NCBI RefSeq assembly: GCF_023674425.1
Contig: NZ_CP098401.1
Location: forward strand, 1,178,001-1,242,000
Origin: Sphingomonas donggukensis
GTDB taxonomy: Bacteria > Pseudomonadota > Alphaproteobacteria > Sphingomonadales > Sphingomonadaceae
Direction of reading: 5' to 3'
Length of the DNA stretch: 64,000 nt
Positions 43,345 through 52,150 of the stretch are shown here, one piece after another. The notes under the pieces were generated by a model, which was not told the DNA's origin, did not search any database, and saw only the letters and a list, made by a program, of their open reading frames with translations. A program made the translations under genes and the position numbers. Position 1 is the stretch's first letter; the number at the start of each line of letters is the position of its first letter.

Positions 43345-43680
43345 TCAGGCGGCTTTCTGATCGCGCGCGGCAGGCGGCCTGGCCAAACCAAGCGCCAGTG
43401 CCACCCGCCCGACGCTCGTGCCCGCCGGCACCACCAGCCACTCGCCCGCCCGCGCGACCACGACCGCTTTCCTCGGGCAGACGCCCAGGCATTTCGTCTC
43501 GACGATCCCGACCCGCGCCTTGCGACCCTTGCCGAGCCGCAACGCCTTGCGGAGCAGCTTGGCGAGCGAAGTCTTGCCCTTCGGCCCGAAGCCGCCGTCC
43601 AGCTTCTTCGAACATTTCCCGCAGACCATGACCGCGTCCTGCCAGTCCGACCGCAGGTGGCGGATCACGCGGGCTTCCAC
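43345..43680 (-). CDS. Thioredoxin-like [2Fe-2S] ferredoxin domain protein
   Basis: A 111-residue protein with VCGKCSKKL near residue 19 and TKCLGVCPRKAV near 65, four Cys arranged as in thioredoxin-like [2Fe-2S] ferredoxins. The C-terminal GTSVGRVALALGL is typical of small stand-alone members. The start used is a GTG at 43680 that overlaps the J-domain gene; an ATG at 43629 would truncate the family N-terminus. Electron transfer partner unknown. Confidence 0.75.
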   Translation of the reverse strand: MEARVIRHLRSDWQDAVMVCGKCSKKLDGGFGPKGKTSLAKLLRKALRLGKGRKARVGIVETKCLGVCPRKAVVVARAGEWLVVPAGTSVGRVALALGLARPPAARDQKAA

Positions 43681-44201
43681 TGGCGCTGGTCCTCGGCGGA
43701 TTTCAGCACTTCATACGCGGCCTGCACTGCCTGGAAGCGCTTTGCCGCCTCCGCATCGCCGGGATTGACGTCGGGGTGGCTGTCCTTCGCCGCCTTGCGC
43801 CAAGCCGCGCGCACCGCCTCGAATTCGACGTCGGGGTCGAGATCGAGCACCTCGAGCGCGCGCATCTCGTCACGCGAGCGGCTGCCGTCGCCGCGACCGG
43901 CCCAGGCATTGTGTTTCGACTGCGCGAACCCGCCCGCGTCGCGGCGCTCGTCGGCTTCGCGCGCGGCGGCGTCTTCGGCGCTCAGCCCCTCGAAATAGTC
44001 CCAGCCGCGGTTGTATTCGCCGGCGTGGGCCTGACAGAAATACCAACGCTCCGGGCTGTTCGGCGATTTCGGCGCGGGGCAATTGCCCGGCTCCTCGCAA
44101 CCATGACGGTCGCAGATCCGGACGCGCGCGGCCTCCCGCGCCGCACCATAATCGCGCCAGCGGGGAAAGCCCCAGTCATCCGAACGTGTCGATCGCGCCA
44201 T
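43665..44201 (-). CDS. J-domain protein with N-terminal Cys-rich region
   Basis: A 178-residue protein with a C-terminal J domain (ALEVLDLDPDVEFEAVRAAWRKAAKDSHPDVNPGDAEAAKRFQAVQAAYEVL) carrying HPD, so it should stimulate a DnaK-type ATPase. The N-terminal part has Cys/His residues (CDRHGCEEPGNCPAP, WYFCQAH) that could bind zinc. This architecture, J domain last with a Cys-rich front, is seen in uncharacterised alphaproteobacterial J proteins. It overlaps the ferredoxin-like gene by 16 nt. Confidence 0.85.
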   Translation of the reverse strand: MARSTRSDDWGFPRWRDYGAAREAARVRICDRHGCEEPGNCPAPKSPNSPERWYFCQAHAGEYNRGWDYFEGLSAEDAAAREADERRDAGGFAQSKHNAWAGRGDGSRSRDEMRALEVLDLDPDVEFEAVRAAWRKAAKDSHPDVNPGDAEAAKRFQAVQAAYEVLKSAEDQRQWKPA

Positions 44202-44353
44202 CGCCCCGACATAGTGGGACCGCCGACCAGTGCAAGCCGAGCGGCAAGCGGCGGCGCCCGCAACACTTCCTCACACGGCCATCACACGCGGTTGCGCGTC
44301 GCGGCATAGATGCTGCGGGGAAAATTCGTCTCATTCTGTCATCAGGAGGCCAT

Positions 44354-45934
44354 GTGCCGCCCAAAGCATCGTTTCCATCGACCCTGAAGGCGGATCTGCC
44401 CGCCTCGATCGTCGTGGCCCTCGTCGCACTGCCGCTGTGCCTGGGCGTCGCGCTCGCATCGGGGGCGCCGCTGTTCTCCGGGCTGATCGCGGGGATCGTC
44501 GGCGGTATCGTCGTCGGCGGCCTGTCGACATCGCCATTGTCGGTCAGCGGCCCGGCCGCCGGGCTGACCGTGATCGTGCTGGCTGCGATCGAGAGCCTGC
44601 CGAGCTACGAGGTCTTCTTGCTGTCGGTGGTGCTCGCTGGCGTCCTCCAGCTCGCGTTTTCGGCCACCCGCTCTGGCGTGCTGTCCGAATTCGTGCCGTC
44701 GTCGGTCATCACCGGCATGCTCGCCGCGATCGGCCTGATCCTGATTTTGAAGCAGGTGCCCCACGCCTTCGGCTACGACGGCGATTACGAGGGGACGTTC
44801 CAGTTCTGGCAGGCGGACGGCAAGAACACCTTCACCGCAATCTGGTACGCGGTTGCCGAAAGCGTGTCGGCGGGCGCGGTCATCATCGCGGTCCTCGGCC
44901 TCGCCTTCCTCTTCTGGTGGGACGCCAACAAGCCGAAGGACGGCCCGCTGCGCTACCTGCCCGGCCCGCTGGTCGTCGTGCTGCTCGGCGTCGGGCTGAA
45001 CGCCGTGTTCGGGCTGGTCGCCCCCAGCCTTGCGCTCGGCCAGACGCATCTCGTCAGCGTGCCCGTCGCCGCATCGATCGGGGAATTCGCCAAGCTGTTC
45101 TCGCTTCCCGATTTCTCGGCCATCGGCAGTTCGGCGATGTGGACCGTCGCCGCCACGCTCGCCATCGTGGCCAGCCTGGAATCGCTGCTGAGCGTGAAGG
45201 CCATCGACGAGATCGATCCCCGCCGCCGCACCACCGACAAGAACTGGGAGCTGATGGCGCAGGGCGGCGGCAACATCGTGTCGGGAATGCTCGGCGGCTT
45301 GCCGGTCACCTCCGTCATCGTGCGATCGTCGGCCAACGTCGAGGCGAATGCCCAGTCCAAGGCGTCGACGATGATGCACGGCGCCTGGCTGCTGCTGAGC
45401 GTGCTGCTGATCCCGACCGTCCTGAACCTTATCCCGCTCGCCGCGCTGGCCGCGATCCTGATCGCGACCGGTTACAAGCTGACCAAGCCGCAGCTGTTCG
45501 TGAAGCGCTACGCCCAGGGGTGGACGCAGTTCGTGCCGTTCGTCGTCACGATCGGCGCGATCCTGTTCACCGACCTGCTGGTCGGCATTGTCATCGGTCT
45601 GGCCGTCGGCTTCGTGTTCGTGATCGCGCGCAATTTCCGCACCGCGATCACCTACATCCACGAAGGGCATGACGTGCTGGTCCGCGCGCGGCGCAACCTG
45701 TATTTCATCCACAAGGTGGAGTTGCAGCGCGTGCTGACGCAGATCCCCGACAATTCGAACGTCATGATCGACCTGTCATCGACCAGCTACGTCGACCTCG
45801 ACAACGTCGACATCATCAACGCGTTCATCAAGGGCGCCGAGTTCCGCGACATCACCGTCGTCGTCCGCGGCGACATCAGCCAGCGCAGCGCCGCCCTGAT
45901 TAACGCTCCGTCACAAGAGGTTCGCTTCGCATGA
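44354..45934 (+). CDS. SulP family anion transporter with STAS domain
   Basis: A 526-residue membrane carrier. About 10-12 helices with the SulP signature (LPLCLGVALASGAPLFSGLIAGIVGG, then GPAAGLTVIVLAAI), and a C-terminal STAS domain (VMIDLSSTSYVDLDNVDIINAFI). It is coupled (ATGA) to a carbonic anhydrase, so bicarbonate uptake is the most likely substrate; sulfate is the alternative. The start is a GTG at 44354, behind AGGAGG; an ATG two bases earlier is in another frame. Confidence 0.92.
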   Translation: MPPKASFPSTLKADLPASIVVALVALPLCLGVALASGAPLFSGLIAGIVGGIVVGGLSTSPLSVSGPAAGLTVIVLAAIESLPSYEVFLLSVVLAGVLQLAFSATRSGVLSEFVPSSVITGMLAAIGLILILKQVPHAFGYDGDYEGTFQFWQADGKNTFTAIWYAVAESVSAGAVIIAVLGLAFLFWWDANKPKDGPLRYLPGPLVVVLLGVGLNAVFGLVAPSLALGQTHLVSVPVAASIGEFAKLFSLPDFSAIGSSAMWTVAATLAIVASLESLLSVKAIDEIDPRRRTTDKNWELMAQGGGNIVSGMLGGLPVTSVIVRSSANVEANAQSKASTMMHGAWLLLSVLLIPTVLNLIPLAALAAILIATGYKLTKPQLFVKRYAQGWTQFVPFVVTIGAILFTDLLVGIVIGLAVGFVFVIARNFRTAITYIHEGHDVLVRARRNLYFIHKVELQRVLTQIPDNSNVMIDLSSTSYVDLDNVDIINAFIKGAEFRDITVVVRGDISQRSAALINAPSQEVRFA

Positions 45935-46569
45935 AGGACTATCGCCAACTCCTGCTCTCCAACCGCGCCTGGGCGACCGAGCTGACCGACGAGAATCCGG
46001 AGTTCTTCTCGCGCCAGGTGGCGGGACAGAAGCCCGACTTCCTGTGGATCGGCTGCTCGGACAGCCGCGTGTCGCCGGAACAGATGACGCAGACCCAGCC
46101 CGGCGGCATGTTCATCCACCGTAACGTCGCCAATCTGGTCGATCCCGACGACCTGAACCTGATGTCAGTCGTGCAATATGCGGTCGATGTGCTGGGGGTG
46201 AAGCACGTGATCGTGTGCGGCCATTACGCCTGCGGCGGGCTGATCGCCACGCTGAAGGGTGGCACGACCGGGCCGGTCGACGAATGGCTGGCCCCCGCGC
46301 GCGATGTGTACCGCGATCACGTGCACGAGATCGACGGCTGCCCCACCGAAGAGTCGCGCGTCAACCGCTTCGTGGAGGTCAACGTCTGCGATCAGCTGAT
46401 CCGCCTGGCGCAGACCGACATCGTGCAGGGCGCGTTTGCCCGCGGGCAGGAATTGTTCCTGCACGGCTGGGTTTATGACCTGCGCGACGGCCTCATCAAG
46501 CCGATGATGGAGATCGACGGCAACACCGTGCTTGAGGATGTGGGCCGGCCGGAGAAGGTGCTGGTCTAG
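45931..46569 (+). CDS. Beta-class carbonic anhydrase
   Basis: A 212-residue zinc enzyme interconverting CO2 and bicarbonate. Zinc ligands are Cys and Asp in WIGCSDSRVSPE and His and Cys in VCGHYACGGL. The family length and QTQPGGMFIHRNVAN segment are normal. It overlaps the SulP transporter by 4 nt, so the pair supplies or balances bicarbonate. It converges with the next gene, 7 nt apart. Confidence 0.95.
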   Translation: MKDYRQLLLSNRAWATELTDENPEFFSRQVAGQKPDFLWIGCSDSRVSPEQMTQTQPGGMFIHRNVANLVDPDDLNLMSVVQYAVDVLGVKHVIVCGHYACGGLIATLKGGTTGPVDEWLAPARDVYRDHVHEIDGCPTEESRVNRFVEVNVCDQLIRLAQTDIVQGAFARGQELFLHGWVYDLRDGLIKPMMEIDGNTVLEDVGRPEKVLV

Positions 46570-46576
46570 CTCCCCG

Positions 46577-48568
46577 TCACCCCGGCAGCCGGAACACAAC
46601 GCCGCGGATGGTGCCGCCGCAGCCCAGGCCGCCATCGGGGCGATAGCTTTCCTCGAACCGCGACGCGGCGACCGTGTCGATGGCCGCCTTGCCGAACACG
46701 AACGGCGGGAAAGCCGCGACGATGCGCTGACCGGTCGTCCGGCCCTTCGCATCGATATCGAACTGCACCCTGCCCCAACCTTCGAAGCCCCAGCGCAGCG
46801 CCTCCATCGGAAACGTGTTGTTGCCCAGCGACTTGAAGGCCGGCGGCTTGTCGAGCAGCGCGCATTGATTGGCGGCCAGCCCGGTCTTCGCGAACGCCGC
46901 CTGCGCCGCCGCGGTGTCGCCCGCGGCCTGCGCGAGCGAGGCGGAGCGGACCAGTGCCGCAACCTTCAGCGGATGCGCGGCGGGGAGCGCGAGGTCGTTT
47001 GAGACCTGCGCCAGATACGCACGTATGTCGCTACGCTTGCCCGCTTTCGAATAAGGCGCGGCGTCCGACATCATCAGCGCCAGGATGCCGCGTGCTTCGG
47101 CGTCGCTGGCATAGGGCTGCGCCGCGCGCATCGCCGCGAGCCGCCCGAAATAGCTTTCGCTGCTGGTGCGATCGACCGCCGCCATCGACGCGACCTTCAC
47201 CTCCGCCGCCAGCAATGCCACCGGCGGTGCCTGTGCCGCGATGAGGCTGGCGCGCAACCGCTCGGCGGCGATGGCCGATTCCTCGCGCGTGCTGGCGACG
47301 TTTTCGATGAGATCGTAGAACGTCGGCGCCAGCGACAGCGGGGCCACGCCCCCCGTCGGCGCCGACGCCATCGCCGCACGGAGCGCCGGCAGCCGCGACG
47401 CATCGCCGGTGGTGCTGCGATCGCCGAGGGCCACGCCCTTGGTGGCCAGGAACTCGCGCAGCCCGTCGCGCAGATAATCCGCACTCGCCGGACGTGCGAA
47501 CGCGGTCGAGCACCGCATCTCCACCCGGACGCGAGTGCGGTAGAATGTCGGCAGGCCCTTCACCTGTTCGGGCGTCCACGACCAGCCGCGCGCGGCGCGC
47601 GCGAAGGCGATCGGCATGGCGCCGGGCCGCGATCCCCAGACGGGGGCGCTGTCGCTCACCGCGCCGTCGTCGTCCACGCTGAATTCGATGACGGCAACGT
47701 CGTCGGGCGTGATGCCGGCATCGCCCCCGCAATCGGGCGACACCAGCTGCGCGGCGGGATCGAACGCCGATTTCGACCGCCCGGCCCCGGTATAGGCGAG
47801 GTACTGGCGCGCCTCCTCGTCGCGCCCGAGCTTCAGCGCGGCCAGCGCATAGTCCCAGCGCGCGGTGACGTCGGCGACGCTGGTCTTCAGGGTCAACCCG
47901 CCGAGGCTCTTGACCGCGACGCCCGCCGCCCGCTTCGCATCGTCGTAGCGACCGAGGTTCAGATAGAGTTCGCTCAGCACGGCGCCGATCGCGCCCTTCG
48001 CATCGGCGGCGACGGTCGCGACCTGCATCATCGTTTCGATCCGGGCGGCTTCGGGCAGCACCTCTGCCGGCGTCACGAACGTGCCCGTCCGGACGATACC
48101 GACCAGCGCCGACAGCGTTTCGCCCGGCTCGCCCGACAGCGCCAGCGCCTCGCGGTAATGGGCAAGCGCGCCGGGGTAATCGAGCGCGACCCGGTCGATC
48201 AGCCCGAGCGTCATCTGCGCGTTATGTCGATCGGCGCGCAGCGTCGCGTCCGTGGTGGGCATGCCGGCGAGCCCTTCACGCGCCGCGACCGACGCCTCGT
48301 CGAGCCGGTTGAGCCGCAGCAGCGCCACCGCCTTGCGCACGCGCACGATCGCCATGCTGCGCGGCGTCTTCGCCACGCGCGGCTCGAGCGCGGTCCAGGC
48401 GGCGAGCGCCTCGGCATCCTTGCGCGCGTTGGCGAGCGCGGTCGCCGCTTCATAGGCCTGCTGGACGGTCTGGGGTGCCGCCGGCGGCGGTGTCTGGGAC
48501 GCGGGCGCCACCTGCCCGCTCGCTACGCCGATCGCCGCGATCAGGATCGCGCCTGCCTCAAACCCCAT
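46577..48568 (-). CDS. Periplasmic repeat-rich protein with TonB-C-like terminal domain
   Basis: A 663-residue protein with a signal peptide (GAILIAAIGVASG), a helical repeat region in its N-terminal half (TPR-like, e.g. LDEASVAAREGLAGM, ALAHYREALALSGEP), a middle energy-transducer/TonB-C-like beta module (GDAGITPDDVAVIEFSVDDDG), and a second such module at the end (GFEGWGRVQFDIDAKGRTTGQRIVAAFPPFVF). Two TonB-C-like modules in one soluble protein are uncommon. I chose the ATG at 48568, behind AGGGGG; an ATG at 48598 is possible. Function unknown. Confidence 0.72.
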   Translation of the reverse strand: MGFEAGAILIAAIGVASGQVAPASQTPPPAAPQTVQQAYEAATALANARKDAEALAAWTALEPRVAKTPRSMAIVRVRKAVALLRLNRLDEASVAAREGLAGMPTTDATLRADRHNAQMTLGLIDRVALDYPGALAHYREALALSGEPGETLSALVGIVRTGTFVTPAEVLPEAARIETMMQVATVAADAKGAIGAVLSELYLNLGRYDDAKRAAGVAVKSLGGLTLKTSVADVTARWDYALAALKLGRDEEARQYLAYTGAGRSKSAFDPAAQLVSPDCGGDAGITPDDVAVIEFSVDDDGAVSDSAPVWGSRPGAMPIAFARAARGWSWTPEQVKGLPTFYRTRVRVEMRCSTAFARPASADYLRDGLREFLATKGVALGDRSTTGDASRLPALRAAMASAPTGGVAPLSLAPTFYDLIENVASTREESAIAAERLRASLIAAQAPPVALLAAEVKVASMAAVDRTSSESYFGRLAAMRAAQPYASDAEARGILALMMSDAAPYSKAGKRSDIRAYLAQVSNDLALPAAHPLKVAALVRSASLAQAAGDTAAAQAAFAKTGLAANQCALLDKPPAFKSLGNNTFPMEALRWGFEGWGRVQFDIDAKGRTTGQRIVAAFPPFVFGKAAIDTVAASRFEESYRPDGGLGCGGTIRGVVFRLPG

Positions 48569-48624
48569 TCCAACCCCCTGTTTTATTTGGGGCAGCATGG
48601 CGAACGACGAAGCGCAGGTAAAGC

Positions 48625-49026
48625 GTCAGAGGGTCTGTAAGCCGGGTTCTGTCCACCCCACGTTCGCGGGGATGGGCGACCATTCCTCTAGGACGGTGCT
48701 TGCGCGCCGCCTCCAGCAACCAACCCGGACGACGCGCCGGAACGAGGCGCATGTGCCGTCCCTATTCGGTCTTGCTCCCGGTGGGGTTTGCCGTGCCGCC
48801 GCTGTCACCAGCCGCGCGGTGCGCTCTTACCGCACCCTTTCACTCTCACCGACCCGAAGGTCGGCAACCTGCTCTCTGTGGCACTTTCCCTCGGGTCACC
48901 CCGGCCGGCCGTTAGCCGGCACCGTCGTTTCCGTGGAGCCCGGACTTTCCTCCCGCCTGCGCCGACGCTTCGGCGGGCAAGCCCCCGTCGCTTCATCACA
49001 GGCCGGCGGCCGCCCGACCCTCTGAC
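48625..49026 (-). ncRNA. rnpB: RNase P RNA (class A)
   Basis: On the minus strand the ~400-nt transcript starts GTCAGAGGGT and ends AGACCCTCTGAC; the ends pair as helix P1. Inside are the universal RNase P blocks: AGGAAAGTCCGGGCTCCA near the 5' end (P4 side/CR I), GAGGGAAAGTGCCACAGA, and near the 3' end ACAGAACCCGGCTTACAGA. The arrangement is that of a bacterial class A RNA. It lies 10 nt past the amidase stop and 56 nt before the next minus-strand start. It processes pre-tRNA 5' ends with RnpA. Confidence 0.95.
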
Positions 49027-49032
49027 ACGGCC

Positions 49033-49061
49033 GTCCTACTCGTCGCCGGTCGGTTTGGGAA
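49033..49061 (-). promoter_or_regulatory. Candidate promoter of rnpB
   Basis: TTCCCA (-35, 49056-49061) and TAGGAC (-10, 49033-49038), separated by 17 bp, lie 7 nt before the expected 5' end. They sit inside the last codons of the amidase gene. Both boxes are imperfect, as is common in GC-rich genomes. Confidence 0.4.
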
Positions 49062-49725
49062 GCAGCAGCGCGAGCAGGATCATGCGGCACTCCGCGTCGA
49101 TCTCGCCGTCGATCAGCTCGGGGCGGAAACGCCGCTGGAACGCCCTGATCGCCGCCATCGGATTGGTGACGTCATAGCCGAAGCGTTCGAGCGCGAGCAG
49201 GAACCCGGCCTCGGTCCAGCCCGGGTCCATCAAATTCTTGGTCGGGCGCGGCAACGCGAGGCGCAGGCGGGCGAGGCGATGCCACGGGAACAGCTCGCCG
49301 GGGTCGCGCTTGCGGGCCGGCGCGATGTCGGAATGGCCGACGACGTTGCCGCGGCTGATCCGGTGGCGATCCTTGATGTCGGACACAAGCCGCACGACCG
49401 CGTCGATCTGCGCATCGGGATAGGGCACGTAATCGAACTCGTGGCCCGGATTGACGATCTCGATCCCGATCGACGAGCTGTTGAGGTCGGTGAGGCCGCG
49501 CCAGTGCGAGCGCCCCGCGTGCCAGGCGCGCTTGTCCTCGGCCACCAGGCGGTGGATCGTGCCGTCCTCATACACCAGATAGTGCGACGACACTTTCGCG
49601 GCGGGATCGCACAGCCGGGCGAGCGCGGCGGGCGCATCCTCCATGCCGGTATAGTGGAGCACGATGGCCGATATCGGCATCAGGCGATCGTCGAAATTCG
49701 GCGAGGGGCTGTCGATGAAGTCCAT
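49036..49725 (-). CDS. N-acetylmuramoyl-L-alanine amidase (Amidase_2) with peptidoglycan-binding domain
   Basis: A 229-residue protein cutting the amide bond between muramic acid and the stem peptide. Zinc ligands: His in IVLHYTGM, His in KRAWHAGRS and GHSDIAPARKRDPG. The C-terminal ~70 residues (FGYDVTNPMAAIRAFQRRFRPELIDGEID) are a peptidoglycan-binding type module. There is no signal peptide, which fits an AmpD-like cytosolic role in wall recycling, though the PG-binding module is more typical of AmiD. The ATG is at 49725. Confidence 0.92.
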   Translation of the reverse strand: MDFIDSPSPNFDDRLMPISAIVLHYTGMEDAPAALARLCDPAAKVSSHYLVYEDGTIHRLVAEDKRAWHAGRSHWRGLTDLNSSSIGIEIVNPGHEFDYVPYPDAQIDAVVRLVSDIKDRHRISRGNVVGHSDIAPARKRDPGELFPWHRLARLRLALPRPTKNLMDPGWTEAGFLLALERFGYDVTNPMAAIRAFQRRFRPELIDGEIDAECRMILLALLLPKPTGDE

Positions 49726-49763
49726 CGCGGGCGAGATTGCGGCGGACGCCCGCGAAACGCAAC

Positions 49764-50600
49764 CTAATCGCGCCGGGCAGCGAGCGTGTAGAGCCCGCGC
49801 CAGCGATCGGACGGCGCGAAGCGGTCGGTCTGGCCGATCACGGTTTCGCTCGCGCCGAGCACCAGCACGCCGCCGGGGCGCAACGCCTTGGCGAAGTTCT
49901 CGAACGTCGCGGCGCGCAGTTCCGGCGACAGGTACAGCAGGACGTTGCGGCACAGGATCATGTCGAATCCCCCCGCCGGAGCCGGATCGGTCACCAGATT
50001 CTGCTGGCGGAACTGGATGCGGCGGACGAGCTCGCGGCGCGCGGTCCAGTCCTCGCCCCCGCCCTCGAACCAGGTCATCATGCGGCGGATCGACAGGCCG
50101 CGCTGGATTTCGAACTGCGAAAATCTTGCGGTCTTCGCGCGGGCGATCGCGCCGTGCGACACGTCGGTCGCGACGATCTCGACCGAATCCTCGCCAAGGC
50201 CGCGCTCTTCGCACAGGATGGCGAGGCTCAACGGCTCCTGCCCGTTCGAACAGCCCGCGGACCAGATGCGCAGACGGCGCTGGCGCTCGGCATGCAGCGC
50301 CTGCGCCGCATCGCCGGCAAGGTCGATGACCGCGGCGTCGCGGAAGAACGAGCTTTCCTGGTTCAGCAGCGCATCGACGACCTGGTCGGACAGCTTCGCA
50401 TCGCGTGCCGTCACCAGGCCGCTCACCAGATCATCGAGGGTCGTCATGCCGTGGTCCCGCAAGAGGGGTTTGAGCGTCGTTTCCAGCCGCCATGCCCGCG
50501 ACGCCGCGATCTGCTGGCCGGTGCGATCCTCCAGCAGCCGCGCGATCATGCCGAGGGCGGTGGCCGAGCCGGTCGGGTGGGCGATCGGAGCCTGGATCAC
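49764..50600 (-). CDS. cheR: Chemoreceptor methyltransferase CheR
   Basis: A 278-residue SAM-dependent methyltransferase that methylates receptor glutamates. The N-terminal helical domain (MIARLLEDRTGQQIAASRAWRLETTL) precedes the Rossmann domain with SAGCSNGQEPLSLAILCEE, EIVATDVSHGAIARAK and ILCRNVLLYLSPE. The GTG start overlaps the cheB stop (GTGA). No chemoreceptor gene is in the window, so its targets are elsewhere. Confidence 0.93.
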   Translation of the reverse strand: MIQAPIAHPTGSATALGMIARLLEDRTGQQIAASRAWRLETTLKPLLRDHGMTTLDDLVSGLVTARDAKLSDQVVDALLNQESSFFRDAAVIDLAGDAAQALHAERQRRLRIWSAGCSNGQEPLSLAILCEERGLGEDSVEIVATDVSHGAIARAKTARFSQFEIQRGLSIRRMMTWFEGGGEDWTARRELVRRIQFRQQNLVTDPAPAGGFDMILCRNVLLYLSPELRAATFENFAKALRPGGVLVLGASETVIGQTDRFAPSDRWRGLYTLAARRD

Positions 50601-51697
50601 CGCGCCACGCCCAGCGTCGCCGCACCGGGCGCCGACCGCTGGAGCGCGATCAGCCGACCGATCGCGTCGGGGGGCAGCACCGCGGTCGCGCCGCCGCTGT
50701 TGGCGACGGCGCCGGGCATCCCCCAGACCACCGAGGTCCGTCGGTCCTGCACCACCACCGATGCGCCGGCGGCGGTCAGGGCGCGGGCGCCGATCGCGCC
50801 GTCGCGGCCCATGCCGCTCAGCACGACGCCCAGGCCGCGCTTCCCGTACACCTCGGCCAGCGAGGCGAACATCGGATCGACCGAGGGCAGGCACCCGCTG
50901 GCGCTCGCTTCGCTGGTCAGGCGGATCGAGGCGCCGTCGTCCATCTTCGCCAGCCGCATATGGGCGTGGCCGGGCGCGATCACGATCCGGCCCGGACGGA
51001 CGCGCATATGGTTTTCGGCGACGTCGCACGGCCGCCCGGCGAGCAGCGCGAGCTGCGCAGCGAAATAGGGCATGAACGACGCCGGCAGATGCTGGGTCAC
51101 CAGGATCGGCACGTCGAAGGTCGCGGGCAGTGCGCGCAGCAGCGCACTGAGGGCGTGGATGCCGCCGGTCGAGGCGCCGATCGCGACGATGTCGAACGGC
51201 GGCAACGGCGGATGCGCATGCTCGGCACGGGGCGGCGCTGCCGGCAGCGGATCGGGGTTCGCATCGACCAGCCGCTCGAGCCGCTCGATCAGCACGTCGG
51301 AGAAACGTCGTCCCCCGGCGCCGAGGCCGGGCTTCACCAGCGTGTCGGCGGCCCCCAGCGCGAGTGCCTGCAGCGTCGCGACCGCGCCTTCGCCGGCGGC
51401 GGCGGACACCACGAACACTTTCGCACCCTGCCCCGCCGCGATCAGGTCGGGCAGGCCGGTCAGGCCGTCGGTGCCGGGCAATTCGAGGTCGAGCAGAACG
51501 ATTTCCACCCGGTGCCGGTCGAGGAAGTCGAGCGCGGCGGCCACCGTGCCCACGGCTCCCGCCACCACGAAGCGCGCGGTCGCGTCGATGATCCGCCCGA
51601 ATGCCGCCCGCGCGACGATCGAATCGTCGACGATCAGCACGCTGGCGATCGACGGCGCGGGCTCCGCCTCGATCCGATTATGGGTGGCGAGCGTCAC
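50597..51697 (-). CDS. cheB: Chemotaxis response regulator methylesterase CheB
   Basis: A 366-residue protein: receiver domain (SVLIVDDSIVARAAF, phospho-acceptor Asp in IVLLDLELPGTDG), a Pro-rich linker, and a C-terminal methylesterase with Ser in IGASTGGIHAL, His in VTQHLP and Asp in GMGRDGAIGA. It removes receptor methyl groups. The GTG start lies 8 nt after the cheY stop. Second in line before cheR. Confidence 0.94.
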   Translation of the reverse strand: MTLATHNRIEAEPAPSIASVLIVDDSIVARAAFGRIIDATARFVVAGAVGTVAAALDFLDRHRVEIVLLDLELPGTDGLTGLPDLIAAGQGAKVFVVSAAAGEGAVATLQALALGAADTLVKPGLGAGGRRFSDVLIERLERLVDANPDPLPAAPPRAEHAHPPLPPFDIVAIGASTGGIHALSALLRALPATFDVPILVTQHLPASFMPYFAAQLALLAGRPCDVAENHMRVRPGRIVIAPGHAHMRLAKMDDGASIRLTSEASASGCLPSVDPMFASLAEVYGKRGLGVVLSGMGRDGAIGARALTAAGASVVVQDRRTSVVWGMPGAVANSGGATAVLPPDAIGRLIALQRSAPGAATLGVAR

Positions 51698-51705
51698 GGG
51701 AACGC

Positions 51706-52071
51706 TCAGGCCATGCCGACGATCTGGAGTTTGCTCTCTAGCGTTTCGCGATCGAACGGCTTCATGACATATTCGTCGGCGCCCGCCTCGATCGCGGCGC
51801 GGATATAGGCCATGCCGTTCTCGGTCGTGCAGAACACGACCTTCGGCTTCGATCCGATGTCGGTGTCGCGCAGCGCGCGCAGGAAATCCATGCCGCTCAT
51901 CACCGGCATGTTCCAGTCGAGCAGGATCACGTCGGGCGGCGTCGCCATGCAGGCATCGAGCGCCTCACGACCGTCACCGGCCTCGCGCACCTCGAAATCG
52001 AGGGTTTCGAGGATGTGACGGGCGACCTTGCGGATCACCTTGGAATCGTCGACGACGAGGCAGGTCTTCAT
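51706..52071 (-). CDS. cheY: CheY-type response regulator
   Basis: A 121-residue single receiver domain: acidic pair VVDDSKV, phospho-acceptor Asp in VILLDWNMPVMSG, Thr in VVFCTTENGM, Lys in YVMKPFD. It receives phosphate from CheA. Its exact downstream target (motor or other) cannot be told; single-domain receivers in this group can also be phosphate sinks. A 79-nt gap separates it from cheW. Confidence 0.92.
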   Translation of the reverse strand: MKTCLVVDDSKVIRKVARHILETLDFEVREAGDGREALDACMATPPDVILLDWNMPVMSGMDFLRALRDTDIGSKPKVVFCTTENGMAYIRAAIEAGADEYVMKPFDRETLESKLQIVGMA

Positions 52072-52150
52072 GTGTTCGCACTTCCCGTTGCAGGCGTTGC
52101 CGTCCCTTCATGGGCGCACAAGCGTAAGCGTCGCGTTAATCGAAACGATT

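Noticed and set aside
48597..49177. Several open frames in both directions over 48.6-49.2 kb
   Set aside because: They cover the RNase P RNA, whose conserved blocks and paired ends explain the sequence.
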